Positions 8,501-16,445 of a DNA stretch of 64,000 nucleotides are shown here, piece by piece; the stretch's first letter is position 1; every line of letters starts with the position of its first letter. The stretch comes from Paludibacteraceae bacterium. Its GTDB lineage: Bacteria; Bacteroidota; Bacteroidia; Bacteroidales; Paludibacteraceae. The notes under the pieces are model-generated. The model searched no databases. It was not told where the DNA came from and saw nothing but the letters and a program-made list of their open reading frames with translations. A program made the translations under genes and the position numbers. Location: assembly GCA_017478725.1 (NCBI GenBank), contig JAFVDD010000021.1:49985-113984 (forward strand). Reading direction: 5' to 3'.

Positions 8501-10474
8501 ATGAAAAGCGAACTGATTGTGGACGTACAGCCGCAAGAGATCGCTATAGCGTTGACGGAAAACGACCGCCTCCAGGAAGTTGCGCGCGAAAAGCGCAATC
8601 AAGACAATTTCGCGGTGGGGAATATCTATTACGGTCGTGTCAAAAAGGTAATGCCGGCGCTTAATGCAGTCTTTGTGGATGTAGGGTACAACAAAGAAGC
8701 TTTTCTCCATTACTTGGATTTGGGTTCTCAGTTTAGAACGCTGCAATCCTATGTCACCAAGGCCGTTTCCGACCGCAGACGTATGCCGCTCATCCAAAAG
8801 ACGCAACGCCTGCCCGAGGTAAGCAAGGAGGGAGTCATAGCCGATTTGCTCAAGGTCGGAGATCCGATTCTGGTACAGGTTACCAAAGAACCTATCAATA
8901 CCAAAGGACCTCGCCTGACGGCCGAGATTTCTATTGCCGGACGCAACATCGTGCTGATTCCTTTTGCTGACGGAGTCATGGTGTCCCAGAAAATCAAGCG
9001 CGAGGCGGAACGCCAGCGCTTAAAACAATTGATGCTCTCTATCAAGCCACAGGGCTTTGGCATCATCGTACGCACTGTAGCGGAAGATAAGCGTGTCGCT
9101 GAACTGGACAACGAACTGAGGCTGCTGATCGAACGATGGGAGCAGACGGTCAAAACGCTGCAACAGCGTGAGCCGGTGAGCCTTGTCAGCGAAGAGATGG
9201 GACGTACTCTGGGGATTGTTCGGGATGTATTAAGCCCGGATTTTACATCCATTCAGATCAATGATCAGGAGATTTATGATGAGGTTCGTCATTATCTGGA
9301 GCTCATCGTCCCGGAAAGCGCAAAAATAGTGAAACTGTATCAGGGACAGCAGCCTATCTTCGATCATTTTGACATTACCCGCCAGATGAAGACGGGACTC
9401 GGCAGAACGGTTGGTTTCAAACATGGAGGTTACCTCATCATTGACAAAACCGAAGCACTGTTCTCCATTGATGTCAACTCGGGCAGCAAGAAAATCTATG
9501 AGGACCAGGAGGAAAACGCCTTCCAGTTCAATATGCTGGCTGCTGACGAACTGGTACACCAACTGCGATTGCGCGATATTGGCGGTATCATTATTGTCGA
9601 TTTTATCGACATGGATAGCAAGGAGCACCAGCAAAAACTCTACGATTACGTACGCGAGTTGATGGAACGCGATCGCGCAAGGCACAATGTGCTGCCGCTC
9701 AGCAAATTCGGACTTATGCAAATCACGCGTCAGCGTGTGCGTCCGGCTGTTGAGGTAGAGGTTATGGAGACTTGTCCTACTTGTATGGGCAAAGGGAAAA
9801 TCCAACCCTCAATCCTCTTTACGGAGCAGATTGCGGAAGAGTGCGAGCATATGAGCGGACACTATGGACGGGGACTTAGCCTGCATGTGCATCCGTTTGT
9901 ATATGCCTATGCCGAGAAAGGGTGGTTAACTTCTCTCAAATGGCAGTGGCGGCGCAAATATGGCATTAAATTGGTTGAAAACCAATCGTTGGGCATGTTG
10001 CAGATGCGTTTCTTCGATTCCAAAGGGAAAGAGTTGGTGCACGAACATCAGCCGGAAGCCAAGCAGGAGAAGCCTGTCGTTGTAGAAAAACCGGTAGAGC
10101 AGCCCAAACAGCAAACCAATCCGGCGCGGCAGGAGAAACAGGAACCTCAGGAGGTTCAACCCAAAGCTGCTGAGCAGCCGAAAACTAAGAAGGCAAAGAA
10201 GTCCAAACAGAAATCTGAACAACCCAAGCAGGAACAGCAACCCAAACAGGAGCAGCAACCTAAGCAGGTACAGCAAGAGCAGCCTGCCGAAAAGCCTAAA
10301 AAGAAAGCCGCACGTACCAAAACCAAAGCGGCTCCCAAAGAGGCTCCGGTGGGACCTGCAAAGCAATCACCGGCTGAAACGAAAGCACCCGCTGCGGTCA
10401 AACGCAGGGCTCGCAAGAAAAAAACGGAAGTTGTCGCTACGGAGAGTAATCCTGCCAATAATGGAGAAAACTAA
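8501..10474 (+). CDS. rng: Ribonuclease E/G family endoribonuclease
   Basis: Endoribonuclease for rRNA maturation and mRNA decay. I start it at ATG 8501 (M-K-S-E-L-I-V-D), giving 657 residues; the frame extends upstream only through a TTG inside the hairpin. It shows the S1 domain (about 37-145), the catalytic DNase I-like domain with metal ligands Asp324 (S-I-D-V-N-S-G) and Asp367 (V-D-F-I-D-M), and the Zn-link C-P-T-C-M-G-K-G-K. After about residue 525 the sequence becomes a Lys/Gln/Pro/Glu-rich disordered tail of some 130 residues ending in a basic K-R-R-A-R-K-K-K patch. Third gene after HU. Confidence 0.94.
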   Translation: MKSELIVDVQPQEIAIALTENDRLQEVAREKRNQDNFAVGNIYYGRVKKVMPALNAVFVDVGYNKEAFLHYLDLGSQFRTLQSYVTKAVSDRRRMPLIQKTQRLPEVSKEGVIADLLKVGDPILVQVTKEPINTKGPRLTAEISIAGRNIVLIPFADGVMVSQKIKREAERQRLKQLMLSIKPQGFGIIVRTVAEDKRVAELDNELRLLIERWEQTVKTLQQREPVSLVSEEMGRTLGIVRDVLSPDFTSIQINDQEIYDEVRHYLELIVPESAKIVKLYQGQQPIFDHFDITRQMKTGLGRTVGFKHGGYLIIDKTEALFSIDVNSGSKKIYEDQEENAFQFNMLAADELVHQLRLRDIGGIIIVDFIDMDSKEHQQKLYDYVRELMERDRARHNVLPLSKFGLMQITRQRVRPAVEVEVMETCPTCMGKGKIQPSILFTEQIAEECEHMSGHYGRGLSLHVHPFVYAYAEKGWLTSLKWQWRRKYGIKLVENQSLGMLQMRFFDSKGKELVHEHQPEAKQEKPVVVEKPVEQPKQQTNPARQEKQEPQEVQPKAAEQPKTKKAKKSKQKSEQPKQEQQPKQEQQPKQVQQEQPAEKPKKKAARTKTKAAPKEAPVGPAKQSPAETKAPAAVKRRARKKKTEVVATESNPANNGEN

Positions 10475-10477
10475 AAA

Positions 10478-10506
10478 AGAGAGACTGAACGGTCTCTCTT
10501 TTTTTA
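10478..10506. terminator. Bidirectional terminator between rng and the RNR-like gene
   Basis: AGAGAGAC (10478-10485) pairs with GTCTCTCT (10492-10499); a run of six A precedes and a run of T follows, so it can end both convergent transcripts. Confidence 0.9.
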
Positions 10507-10521
10507 TGGAAGATGCGGAAA

Positions 10522-11055
10522 CTACTCCTCCGCTTCTGCGGGCTCGGGAGTATTATCACCTGTGTATTTCTTGAGCGCGCGTGCAACACCTGTGGTCCAG
10601 TTGTTGATGGAATCGCTGTCCATCTGCAAACCGGTTATCATCTTGATTACCTGATCAATAGGCATCCCGTATCGCAACACACCGGATATGAGTTTTGCAT
10701 AGTTCCAAAACTCTTTGTCGAATTTATAACTAAGTCCTTCTACGGTCGTCTTGAAACCACGGGTGTTGACAAACTGGAAGTCATAGCGGTGGTGTCCGTC
10801 CTCGCCGGGTACCTTGATTATCTTGCCTTTCGTAACGGATTTGGGTAGTGCTATTCCTTCTTCATCATCGGCAAGACCTGTGAAAATCTCATATGGTTTG
10901 CCGTCTTTCAAACCTACAAAGGCAATCCATTTGTCTTTCTGTACTTGAAAGCGCACTACATCCGCTTCCAACTCTACAGGGCGTTTCAGCGGAGCGGAGT
11001 CTCTCACGGGTTCTGTCGCCGGTGATTCTGTTTGAAACAAGTTTCTTTCTTCCAT
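10522..11055 (-). CDS. Free-standing homologue of the C-terminal domain of B12-dependent ribonucleotide reductase
   Basis: The 177-residue protein (ATG at 11055, overlapping the thioesterase stop as TAATG) matches what I know of the end of Bacteroidetes class II ribonucleotide reductase NrdJ: L-E-A-D-V-V-R-F-Q, F-V-G-L-K-D-G-K-P-Y-E-I-F-T-G, L-P-K-S-V-T-K-G, W-N-Y-A-K-L-I-S-G-V-L-R-Y-G-M-P-I-D-Q-V-I. In full-length NrdJ this TSCPD-like domain is C-terminal. No catalytic RNR part is nearby, and no Cys cluster is present here. It could be a regulatory or substrate-recycling subunit working in trans, or a fission product. Confidence 0.65.
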   Translation of the reverse strand: MEERNLFQTESPATEPVRDSAPLKRPVELEADVVRFQVQKDKWIAFVGLKDGKPYEIFTGLADDEEGIALPKSVTKGKIIKVPGEDGHHRYDFQFVNTRGFKTTVEGLSYKFDKEFWNYAKLISGVLRYGMPIDQVIKMITGLQMDSDSINNWTTGVARALKKYTGDNTPEPAEAEE

Positions 11056-11798
11056 TATTGTATGGTTATTTTGGCAGAGCAACTGGTCTCGCCGTGTTCG
11101 TTCTTCAGTTGGTATTGTACGCCGTCTGGTGTAAGCAGATAGAGTGTTTGCATATTATCGCCCGGCATGGCTTCTTTCTGATAATTGATATCTACGCGTA
11201 CTTTTTTGCCATAGTAATCAGGCAGATAGGCATCAGTCATGGCCTGCAGGTAGCGGCAACTGTTGCAGTGTCCGTTGTAGTCGATGTCGGAATAAACAAT
11301 CTTGTGCGGCACGCAGCCCGTTGGCTCTGGGATAGTCGTCATGCGCACACGGCTCATCTCAATCATTTCGCCGTCCACACAGCCTTCGAACATAGGGTCG
11401 TCAAATATATTGACTATCTCTCTCTTCTCCAGATCCAGCACAGCCCACACACTCTTGCAAACGCCGATGAGTTGCCACGCCTCTGATGGCTGACCGCTGA
11501 CTTCTGACGGCTTTGCGTAAATCCTGAAATCACGGGTACTGAGCATATGGGCGTTGCTCTCTATCCAGGTTTCGAACCGCACTTTCTGGCAATGCGTCGG
11601 CAACTCATACATCTCTACCGACAATCGTGTCAGTATCCATGTCAGGCCCATAGGATGGAGCTTGGCGATGCCGAAACCCAACTCATCGGCTACCGTTCCG
11701 GCTACTTCTAACAGGTAGTTCTCCAGATTGAACAAGCGCAGTTTCTTTTCGCCGTCCACCTCCTGATATTTAATCTCGTATTCGTAGTTGTATTTCAT
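11055..11798 (-). CDS. Acyl-ACP thioesterase
   Basis: Releases fatty acids from acyl-ACP. A 247-residue double-hotdog protein of the FatA/FatB family (PF01643): first hotdog with Y-E-I-K-Y-Q-E-V-D and G-L-T-W-I-L-T-R-L-S-V-E-M-Y-E-L-P, second with P-H-K-I-V-Y-S-D-I-D-Y-N-G-H-C-N-S-C-R-Y. I chose ATG 11798, five bases after the upstream stop; ATG 11819 would overlap the peptidase gene. Residues about 96-107 (K-P-S-E-V-S-G-Q-P-S-E) are an extra segment encoded by a heptamer array. Probably co-transcribed with the S9 peptidase and the RNR-like gene. Confidence 0.88.
   Translation of the reverse strand: MKYNYEYEIKYQEVDGEKKLRLFNLENYLLEVAGTVADELGFGIAKLHPMGLTWILTRLSVEMYELPTHCQKVRFETWIESNAHMLSTRDFRIYAKPSEVSGQPSEAWQLIGVCKSVWAVLDLEKREIVNIFDDPMFEGCVDGEMIEMSRVRMTTIPEPTGCVPHKIVYSDIDYNGHCNSCRYLQAMTDAYLPDYYGKKVRVDINYQKEAMPGDNMQTLYLLTPDGVQYQLKNEHGETSCSAKITIQ
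11483..11510. repeat. Heptamer array inside thioesterase gene
   Basis: Four 7-bp units (CTGATGG, CTGACCG, CTGACTT, CTGACGG) in frame in the thioesterase gene. Unit and encoded peptide (Q-P-S-E) match the insertion in aroQ. Confidence 0.8.
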
Positions 11799-11802
11799 CT
11801 TT

Positions 11803-13974
11803 TCACCTTTTATTTTCACTTTCCTTCAGCCATCTGTCAAGCCATCCGCGGAACTCGCGTTGCCAGAGGATGCCGTTCTGGGGTCTTAATACCCAGTGGT
11901 TCTCATCGGGGAATATCAGCAATTTAGCCGGCACGCCGCGCATCTTGGCGGCGTCAAAAGCGGCCATGGCTTGGTTCGCTAAAATACGGTAGTCTTTCTC
12001 CCCGTGAATGCACAAAATCGGTGTGTCCCATTTATCGACAAACTTATGCGGGCTGTTGGCGAAGGTGCGCTGTGCTATCTTATTGTCTTTCTCCCAATAT
12101 GCACCGCCCATATCCCAGTTGGCGAACCATTTCTCTTCGGTCTCCAGATACTGCATCTCCATATTGAAAATGCCGTCGTGTGCAATGAAGGCTTTGAAGC
12201 GTCCGTTATGGTGTCCGGCAATCCAATACACGCTGAACCCGCCGAACGAGGCGCCTACACAACCCAGCCGGTCTTTATCCACATATGGCTCTGTGCAGAA
12301 TTCGTCAATAGCGCTGAAATAATCTCTCATGCACTGACCTCCGTAGTCTCCGGAGATCTCTTCGTTCCACGCCTTGCCGAAACCTGGCAAACCGCGGCGG
12401 TTCGGGGCTACTATGATATAATCGCCGGCACTCATCATCATAAAGTTCCACCTGAATGACCAGAACTGGCTCACAGGACTCTGCGGTCCGCCCTCGCAAT
12501 ATAGAATCGTCGGGTATTTCTTGCTCGGGTCGAAATGCGGCGGATAGATAATCCATGTCAGCATATCTTTGCCGTCAGTCGTCTTTTGCCATCTCGGCTC
12601 AACGGTCGAGAGCTCGATCTGAGAGTAGATATTATCGTTTTCTCTGGTTAGTTTGTCCAGCAATTGGTTATAGGTGTCAAATGGTTGGTCATACCATATC
12701 TCGGTGTGGCCGTAATCGCCATTGTCTTTCTCTATCCATGCGCCTACGTCCATCCGGTATATCTCGTTCGCTTGACGCATGGAGTGCCCTAACACAAATG
12801 CATAGAGGTCGCTCACGTCTCCCAACCCCAGGTCAAACTGACCTTCGGTCAGCCGGCTGATGTAGCCGTTCAGATTTACATGGTAGAGTTGTACGGTGCC
12901 GTGCCAGCAAGCCGTGAAAAGCAGGCTGGAGTCGTCATACCAGGCGAATTCATCTACGTTGGTGTCCATTGTGCGGCTGAGGAAGCGCTTCTCGCCGGTC
13001 TTGAGATGCATCACCATCAGCCTGTTCTCATCGCTTTCATAGCCGTCGCGCTCCATCGACTGCCAGGCTATCCACTCGCCGTCGGGTGAGTAAGCCGGAT
13101 TGGTGTCATATCCGCCGTTGCCTTCGGTAATGTTGCGCTCCTCGCGCGTGCGAACATTATATAAATATATATCGCTATTTGTGCTGATGGCGTAATCCAA
13201 ACCGGTCTTTTTGCGGCAGGTATAGGCTATCTCCTCGTTATTGGGATTCCATGCCAACTGCTCCACGCCGCCAAAGGGCTTCATCGGGCTCTCAAAGGCG
13301 GTGCCTTCCAAGATGTTCTCGCTTTTGCCGAGTTTGGCGGATTGGATCCTCTCGCCCTCGCCGTAATAACTTGTAATCAGCTCGCATACAAACGGTTGCG
13401 GGGCACTCTCTGTCCATTCGTCCCAGTGCTTGTACATCAAATCTTCATGCACATGCCCCGTGGCTAATGGCAGGTCGGGATATTTGTCGGCTGTTGCCTC
13501 TACGGTTTTCACCTGTTTGATGAGAATTACTTTGTCGCGCATGGGCGAGAGTAGGAAACCTTCTGCATCCTCGCTGCCTTCCACACATACTTCCTCTTTG
13601 TCGCGACGGATGTATAGTCTGCCTCCTTTGAGGTAGGCCAGCGCACCGCTGTTGCCGAACCATGCCGGATCTGAGCCGACGAACTCATCCACGACTTGCA
13701 TGTTCTCAAATGGATTGCAAATCCGGATCCATGTCGTGCTTCGGTTCTCTTTTACCGAATAGTAACTCACGGTGTAGGCGAGTAGCCCGGTCTCGATATC
13801 GCTCTTCACGCTACCGATGCGTCCCATCGCCCAAAGACCTTCAGGAGTCAGGCGTCCGCCTTCAATCGTGATCTCGGGTTTTGTGATTGGGGCTTTGCCC
13901 GTGTCTGTACTCTCTTTGGCGCACGATACGCCCAGCATCGTCACAACTGCCATAACAAAAATTTTACATTTCAT
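11803..13974 (-). CDS. S9 (prolyl oligopeptidase/DPP-like) peptidase lipoprotein
   Basis: A 723-residue serine peptidase with a lipoprotein signal (L-G-V-S-C, Cys18), so probably lipid-anchored in the envelope. The N-terminal part (about 30-450) is a seven-bladed propeller of the WD40/PD40 type (Y-S-P-D-G-E-W-I-A-W-Q-S). The C-terminal alpha/beta-hydrolase has nucleophile G-A-S-F-G-G-F, Asp in G-E-K-D-Y-R and His in D-E-N-H-W-V. This layout fits acylaminoacyl-peptidase/DPP-type enzymes removing short peptides; exact specificity is unclear. It is the first gene of the minus transcript from the 14.0-kb divergent promoter. Confidence 0.88.
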   Translation of the reverse strand: MKCKIFVMAVVTMLGVSCAKESTDTGKAPITKPEITIEGGRLTPEGLWAMGRIGSVKSDIETGLLAYTVSYYSVKENRSTTWIRICNPFENMQVVDEFVGSDPAWFGNSGALAYLKGGRLYIRRDKEEVCVEGSEDAEGFLLSPMRDKVILIKQVKTVEATADKYPDLPLATGHVHEDLMYKHWDEWTESAPQPFVCELITSYYGEGERIQSAKLGKSENILEGTAFESPMKPFGGVEQLAWNPNNEEIAYTCRKKTGLDYAISTNSDIYLYNVRTREERNITEGNGGYDTNPAYSPDGEWIAWQSMERDGYESDENRLMVMHLKTGEKRFLSRTMDTNVDEFAWYDDSSLLFTACWHGTVQLYHVNLNGYISRLTEGQFDLGLGDVSDLYAFVLGHSMRQANEIYRMDVGAWIEKDNGDYGHTEIWYDQPFDTYNQLLDKLTRENDNIYSQIELSTVEPRWQKTTDGKDMLTWIIYPPHFDPSKKYPTILYCEGGPQSPVSQFWSFRWNFMMMSAGDYIIVAPNRRGLPGFGKAWNEEISGDYGGQCMRDYFSAIDEFCTEPYVDKDRLGCVGASFGGFSVYWIAGHHNGRFKAFIAHDGIFNMEMQYLETEEKWFANWDMGGAYWEKDNKIAQRTFANSPHKFVDKWDTPILCIHGEKDYRILANQAMAAFDAAKMRGVPAKLLIFPDENHWVLRPQNGILWQREFRGWLDRWLKESENKR

Positions 13975-13983
13975 AATGTTCTA

Positions 13984-14004
13984 TTGTCAACTTTCTGTTG
14001 TCAA
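13984..14004. repeat. 14-bp-spaced repeat in S9 peptidase leader
   Basis: TTGTCAA occurs at 13984-13990 and 13998-14004, exactly two heptamer periods apart, directly upstream of the peptidase start. Confidence 0.55.
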
Positions 14005-14023
14005 CTGCTTTTAAAAATCGCTG

Positions 14024-14071
14024 CAAAGATACAAAAAAATTTGCATATATGCAAAAAATGTAGTAATTTTG
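14024..14071. promoter_or_regulatory. Symmetric divergent promoter on a shared palindrome
   Basis: The perfect palindrome TTTGCATATATGCAAA (14040-14055) supplies TTTGC as -33 for both directions. Plus: 19 bases to TAATTTTG (14064-14071), leading to the beta-CASP gene. Minus: 19 bases to TATCTTTG (14031-14024), leading to the S9 peptidase. Confidence 0.8.
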
Positions 14072-14091
14072 TGGCATTAATCATAAATACT

Positions 14092-15540
14092 ATGAAAATA
14101 CAGTTCTTAGGAGCAACGCGCGAAGTGACGGGCAGCAAACATCTTGTTACCACCGATTCGGGACACACGATTCTTTTGGATTGCGGTATGTATCAAGGTA
14201 AAGGAATGGAGACCGATGCAGCCAACCGCGATTTGGGCTTCGACCCCAAGAAACTCGATTGTGTTGTTCTCTCCCATGCTCATATCGACCATTCGGGGCT
14301 CCTGCCGTATATTTACAAACTCGGTTTCCGCGGCGATATCTATTGCACGCCGGCTACACGCGATCTGTGTGCGCTCATGCTCACCGACACGGCTTTTATC
14401 CAGGAGCAGGATGTGCGTACCTACAACAAGAAAATCGACCGCCAGCATCCGCATAAGGAGAAAGGCAAGAAATATAAGATTGAGCCGCTCTACAACCAGC
14501 ACGACGTGGATGGAGTCATGCGCCATTTTGTCACGTATGGCTATGACAGGCGTTTCCGTCTTTTCGATGATGTGCTCCTTACGTTCACCAATTCCGGCCA
14601 TATGCTCGGTTCCGCTGTCTGTTCGCTGGAGATATATGAAGAAGATACAGCTTCAAACACCCCCAAACGCTGGAAACGCTTGACCTATACCGGAGATCTC
14701 GGGCGCAGCAAAAGCCATATATTGCCCTCGCCGCAACTCTTCCCGCAGTGCGATTACCTCATTTGCGAATCCACTTATGGCGACAGGCTGCACGAAGATC
14801 CTATGGCTACGGAGGAAGCGCTCCTCGGAGTGGTGGAGGACACCTGCGTTTACCGCAAAGGCCAGTTGCTTATCCCTTCTTTCTCCGTTGGCAGAACCCA
14901 GGAAATCGTCTATGTCCTCAACCAACTTTACAACGATGGACGTTTGCCGCAAATACCGGTTTACGTGGATTCGCCTATGTCCACCAACGCAACCCAGATT
15001 TTCCGTATGTATCCGGATGAACTGTCCGACGAAGTGCGCGATACCATGCGTTTCGATCCGGACCCATTCGGATTCAACACATTACGCTATATCACCGATA
15101 TCCGCGAATCTAAAATGCTCAACCACAAGGAGGATCCGTGTATCATCATTTCAGCTTCCGGCATGCTTGAGGCTGGGCGTATCAAACACCATGTGGCAAA
15201 CCATATTTCCGATCCGCGGTGTACCATTCTTATCGTCGGTTATTGTGAGCCGGCTACGCTCGGCGCGCGTATCCAGGAACCCGGACTCAAATGGATTTCC
15301 ATCTTCGGACTCGACCGCAAAATCAAGGCGCAAATCACCAAGATAGAGGGTTTCTCAGGACATGGGGATTATAAGGAAATGATTGATTATCTCTCGCGAA
15401 GCCTGCAAACAGGCGATGTTAAACATATCTTCGTGGTGCATGGAGAACTGAATGCTGCCGAAACCTATAAGGAGCATCTACATGAGGCTGGCTTCCGGAA
15501 TATCTCTGTTCCGCAAAAGGGTGAGATGGTGGAATTATAA
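14092..15540 (+). CDS. MBL-fold/beta-CASP nuclease (CPSF/Ysh1-like)
   Basis: A 482-residue protein starting at ATG 14092 (M-K-I-Q-F-L-G-A-T), 20 bases after the -7 box; the longer frame runs through the promoter. It has the metallo-beta-lactamase motif H-A-H-I-D-H (62-67), further metal ligands in S-G-H-M-L-G-S, the beta-CASP segment with F-S-V-G-R-T-Q-E, I-I-S-A-S-G-M-L-E-A-G-R-I-K-H-H and the final G-F-S-G-H-G-D and V-V-H-G-E motifs. The family includes RNA endo/exonucleases of the CPSF-73 type; an RNA-processing role is inferred. Divergent from the S9 peptidase. Confidence 0.9.
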   Translation: MKIQFLGATREVTGSKHLVTTDSGHTILLDCGMYQGKGMETDAANRDLGFDPKKLDCVVLSHAHIDHSGLLPYIYKLGFRGDIYCTPATRDLCALMLTDTAFIQEQDVRTYNKKIDRQHPHKEKGKKYKIEPLYNQHDVDGVMRHFVTYGYDRRFRLFDDVLLTFTNSGHMLGSAVCSLEIYEEDTASNTPKRWKRLTYTGDLGRSKSHILPSPQLFPQCDYLICESTYGDRLHEDPMATEEALLGVVEDTCVYRKGQLLIPSFSVGRTQEIVYVLNQLYNDGRLPQIPVYVDSPMSTNATQIFRMYPDELSDEVRDTMRFDPDPFGFNTLRYITDIRESKMLNHKEDPCIIISASGMLEAGRIKHHVANHISDPRCTILIVGYCEPATLGARIQEPGLKWISIFGLDRKIKAQITKIEGFSGHGDYKEMIDYLSRSLQTGDVKHIFVVHGELNAAETYKEHLHEAGFRNISVPQKGEMVEL

Positions 15541-15543
15541 AAA

Positions 15544-15569
15544 AAACGGAAGCCGCATTGCTTCCGTTT
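15544..15569 (-). terminator. Terminator of tRNA-Pro
   Basis: AAACGGAAG (15544-15552) pairs with CTTCCGTTT (15561-15569). On the minus strand the hairpin is followed by seven or more T, right behind the tRNA 3' end. It may also cap the 3' end of the beta-CASP mRNA. Confidence 0.85.
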
Positions 15570-15570
15570 G

Positions 15571-15645
15571 TCGGGTAGGCGAGATTCGAACTCACGACCT
15601 CCTGCTCCCAAAGCAGGCATTCTAACCGGGCTGAACTACTACCCG
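15571..15645 (-). tRNA. tRNA-Pro (anticodon UGG)
   Basis: Minus-strand cloverleaf: acceptor CGGGTAG/CTACCCG, D-arm GTTCAGCCCGGTTAGAAT, anticodon stem CCTGC/GCAGG with loop TTTGGGA (anticodon TGG), T-loop TTCGAAT. Discriminator is A at 15571; no encoded CCA. Its 5' strand is also part of a perfect 15-bp inverted repeat with the leader. Confidence 0.94.
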
Positions 15646-15669
15646 TTTTGCCTCGCAAAACGGGTAGTA
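15637..15669. repeat. Perfect 15-bp inverted repeat spanning tRNA-Pro 5' end
   Basis: TACTACCCGTTTTGC (15637-15651) and GCAAAACGGGTAGTA (15655-15669) are exact reverse complements around a 3-base loop. A further direct copy of GAACTACTACCCG (15633-15645) lies at 15692-15704. Confidence 0.9.
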
Positions 15670-15729
15670 AATCGACAGAACGGAGTGGCGGAGAACTACT
15701 ACCCGGAATGCATTTTGCAAAACCGGCTG

Positions 15730-15761
15730 CAAAATTACTGCTTTTTTTTGAATTGACCAAA
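15730..15761 (-). promoter_or_regulatory. Promoter for tRNA-Pro
   Basis: Minus strand: TTTG (15761-15758), 20 bases, TAATTTTG (15737-15730). It gives a leader of about 80 bases before the tRNA. Confidence 0.65.
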
Positions 15762-15776
15762 TTTTTTAATAAAAAA

Positions 15777-16445
15777 GTGAGATACAAAGCCATTTTTATA
15801 GACATTGACGACACGCTTCTCGACTATATTCCTTGTTGCCGGGAGGCGTTCAGTGCCGCCATGCCGGAGCACCCCGAGTATTTCAATCTGTTTTTCGATA
15901 TTGCTGGCAGGCTTTTTTCCGAGGCCAAACATGGGCTGCATACTATCGCCGAGGTGATGGAGCTGTATCCGCAGGAGTTTATTGCCGCTATCGGTTATCC
16001 GCCCGAAGCCGTAGAGCCTTTCAAACAGGCTTTCCGTGAGGCATGGGCTGAAACACATGTGCTGGTGCCGGAAACGGTTGAAACACTCAATGCCTTGCAA
16101 AAGAAAGGCTATCGTCTCTTTGCGGCAAGCAATAGTTTCGGTCAGCTTCAGCGCCGCAGGATGGAAAGGGCAGGAATACTTCAATTTTTCGAAGCTGCAT
16201 TCATTTCCATGGACATTGGCTATGACAAACCGGACGTTCGTTTCTTCAACCATGCGCTGCAGGCGGTCCGTCTCAGCGGCAGCGAGGTGCTCATGGTCGG
16301 AGATAGTATGACTACGGATATTATCGGAGCGAAAAATGCGGGGTGGGACGCTTGTTTCTTCAATCGTCGTCCTCAGGAACCCCATCCCCGGAATGTCGCG
16401 GACTTCGAGATACTCTCTCTCTCCGAACTTCTCCAAATCCTATAA
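15777..16445 (+). CDS. HAD-superfamily hydrolase, YjjG-like
   Basis: A 222-residue protein if started at GTG 15777 (V-R-Y-K-A-I-F-I-D-I-D-D-T); the frame continues upstream into the tRNA-Pro leader but that part looks non-coding, and no ATG is well placed. Motif I is D9-x-D11-D-T, the helical cap is about 16-85, motif II is A-A-S-N-S, motif III Lys lies in G-Y-D-K-P-D, and motif IV is M-V-G-D-S-M-T-T-D. This is closest to non-canonical nucleotide 5'-phosphatases (YjjG), though HAD substrates cannot be fixed from motifs. Confidence 0.85.
   Translation: MRYKAIFIDIDDTLLDYIPCCREAFSAAMPEHPEYFNLFFDIAGRLFSEAKHGLHTIAEVMELYPQEFIAAIGYPPEAVEPFKQAFREAWAETHVLVPETVETLNALQKKGYRLFAASNSFGQLQRRRMERAGILQFFEAAFISMDIGYDKPDVRFFNHALQAVRLSGSEVLMVGDSMTTDIIGAKNAGWDACFFNRRPQEPHPRNVADFEILSLSELLQIL

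Noticed and set aside
15571-15704. Integration site of a mobile element at tRNA-Pro
   Set aside because: The repeated part is the tRNA 5' end, not the 3' end that integrases usually duplicate, and no integrase is near.
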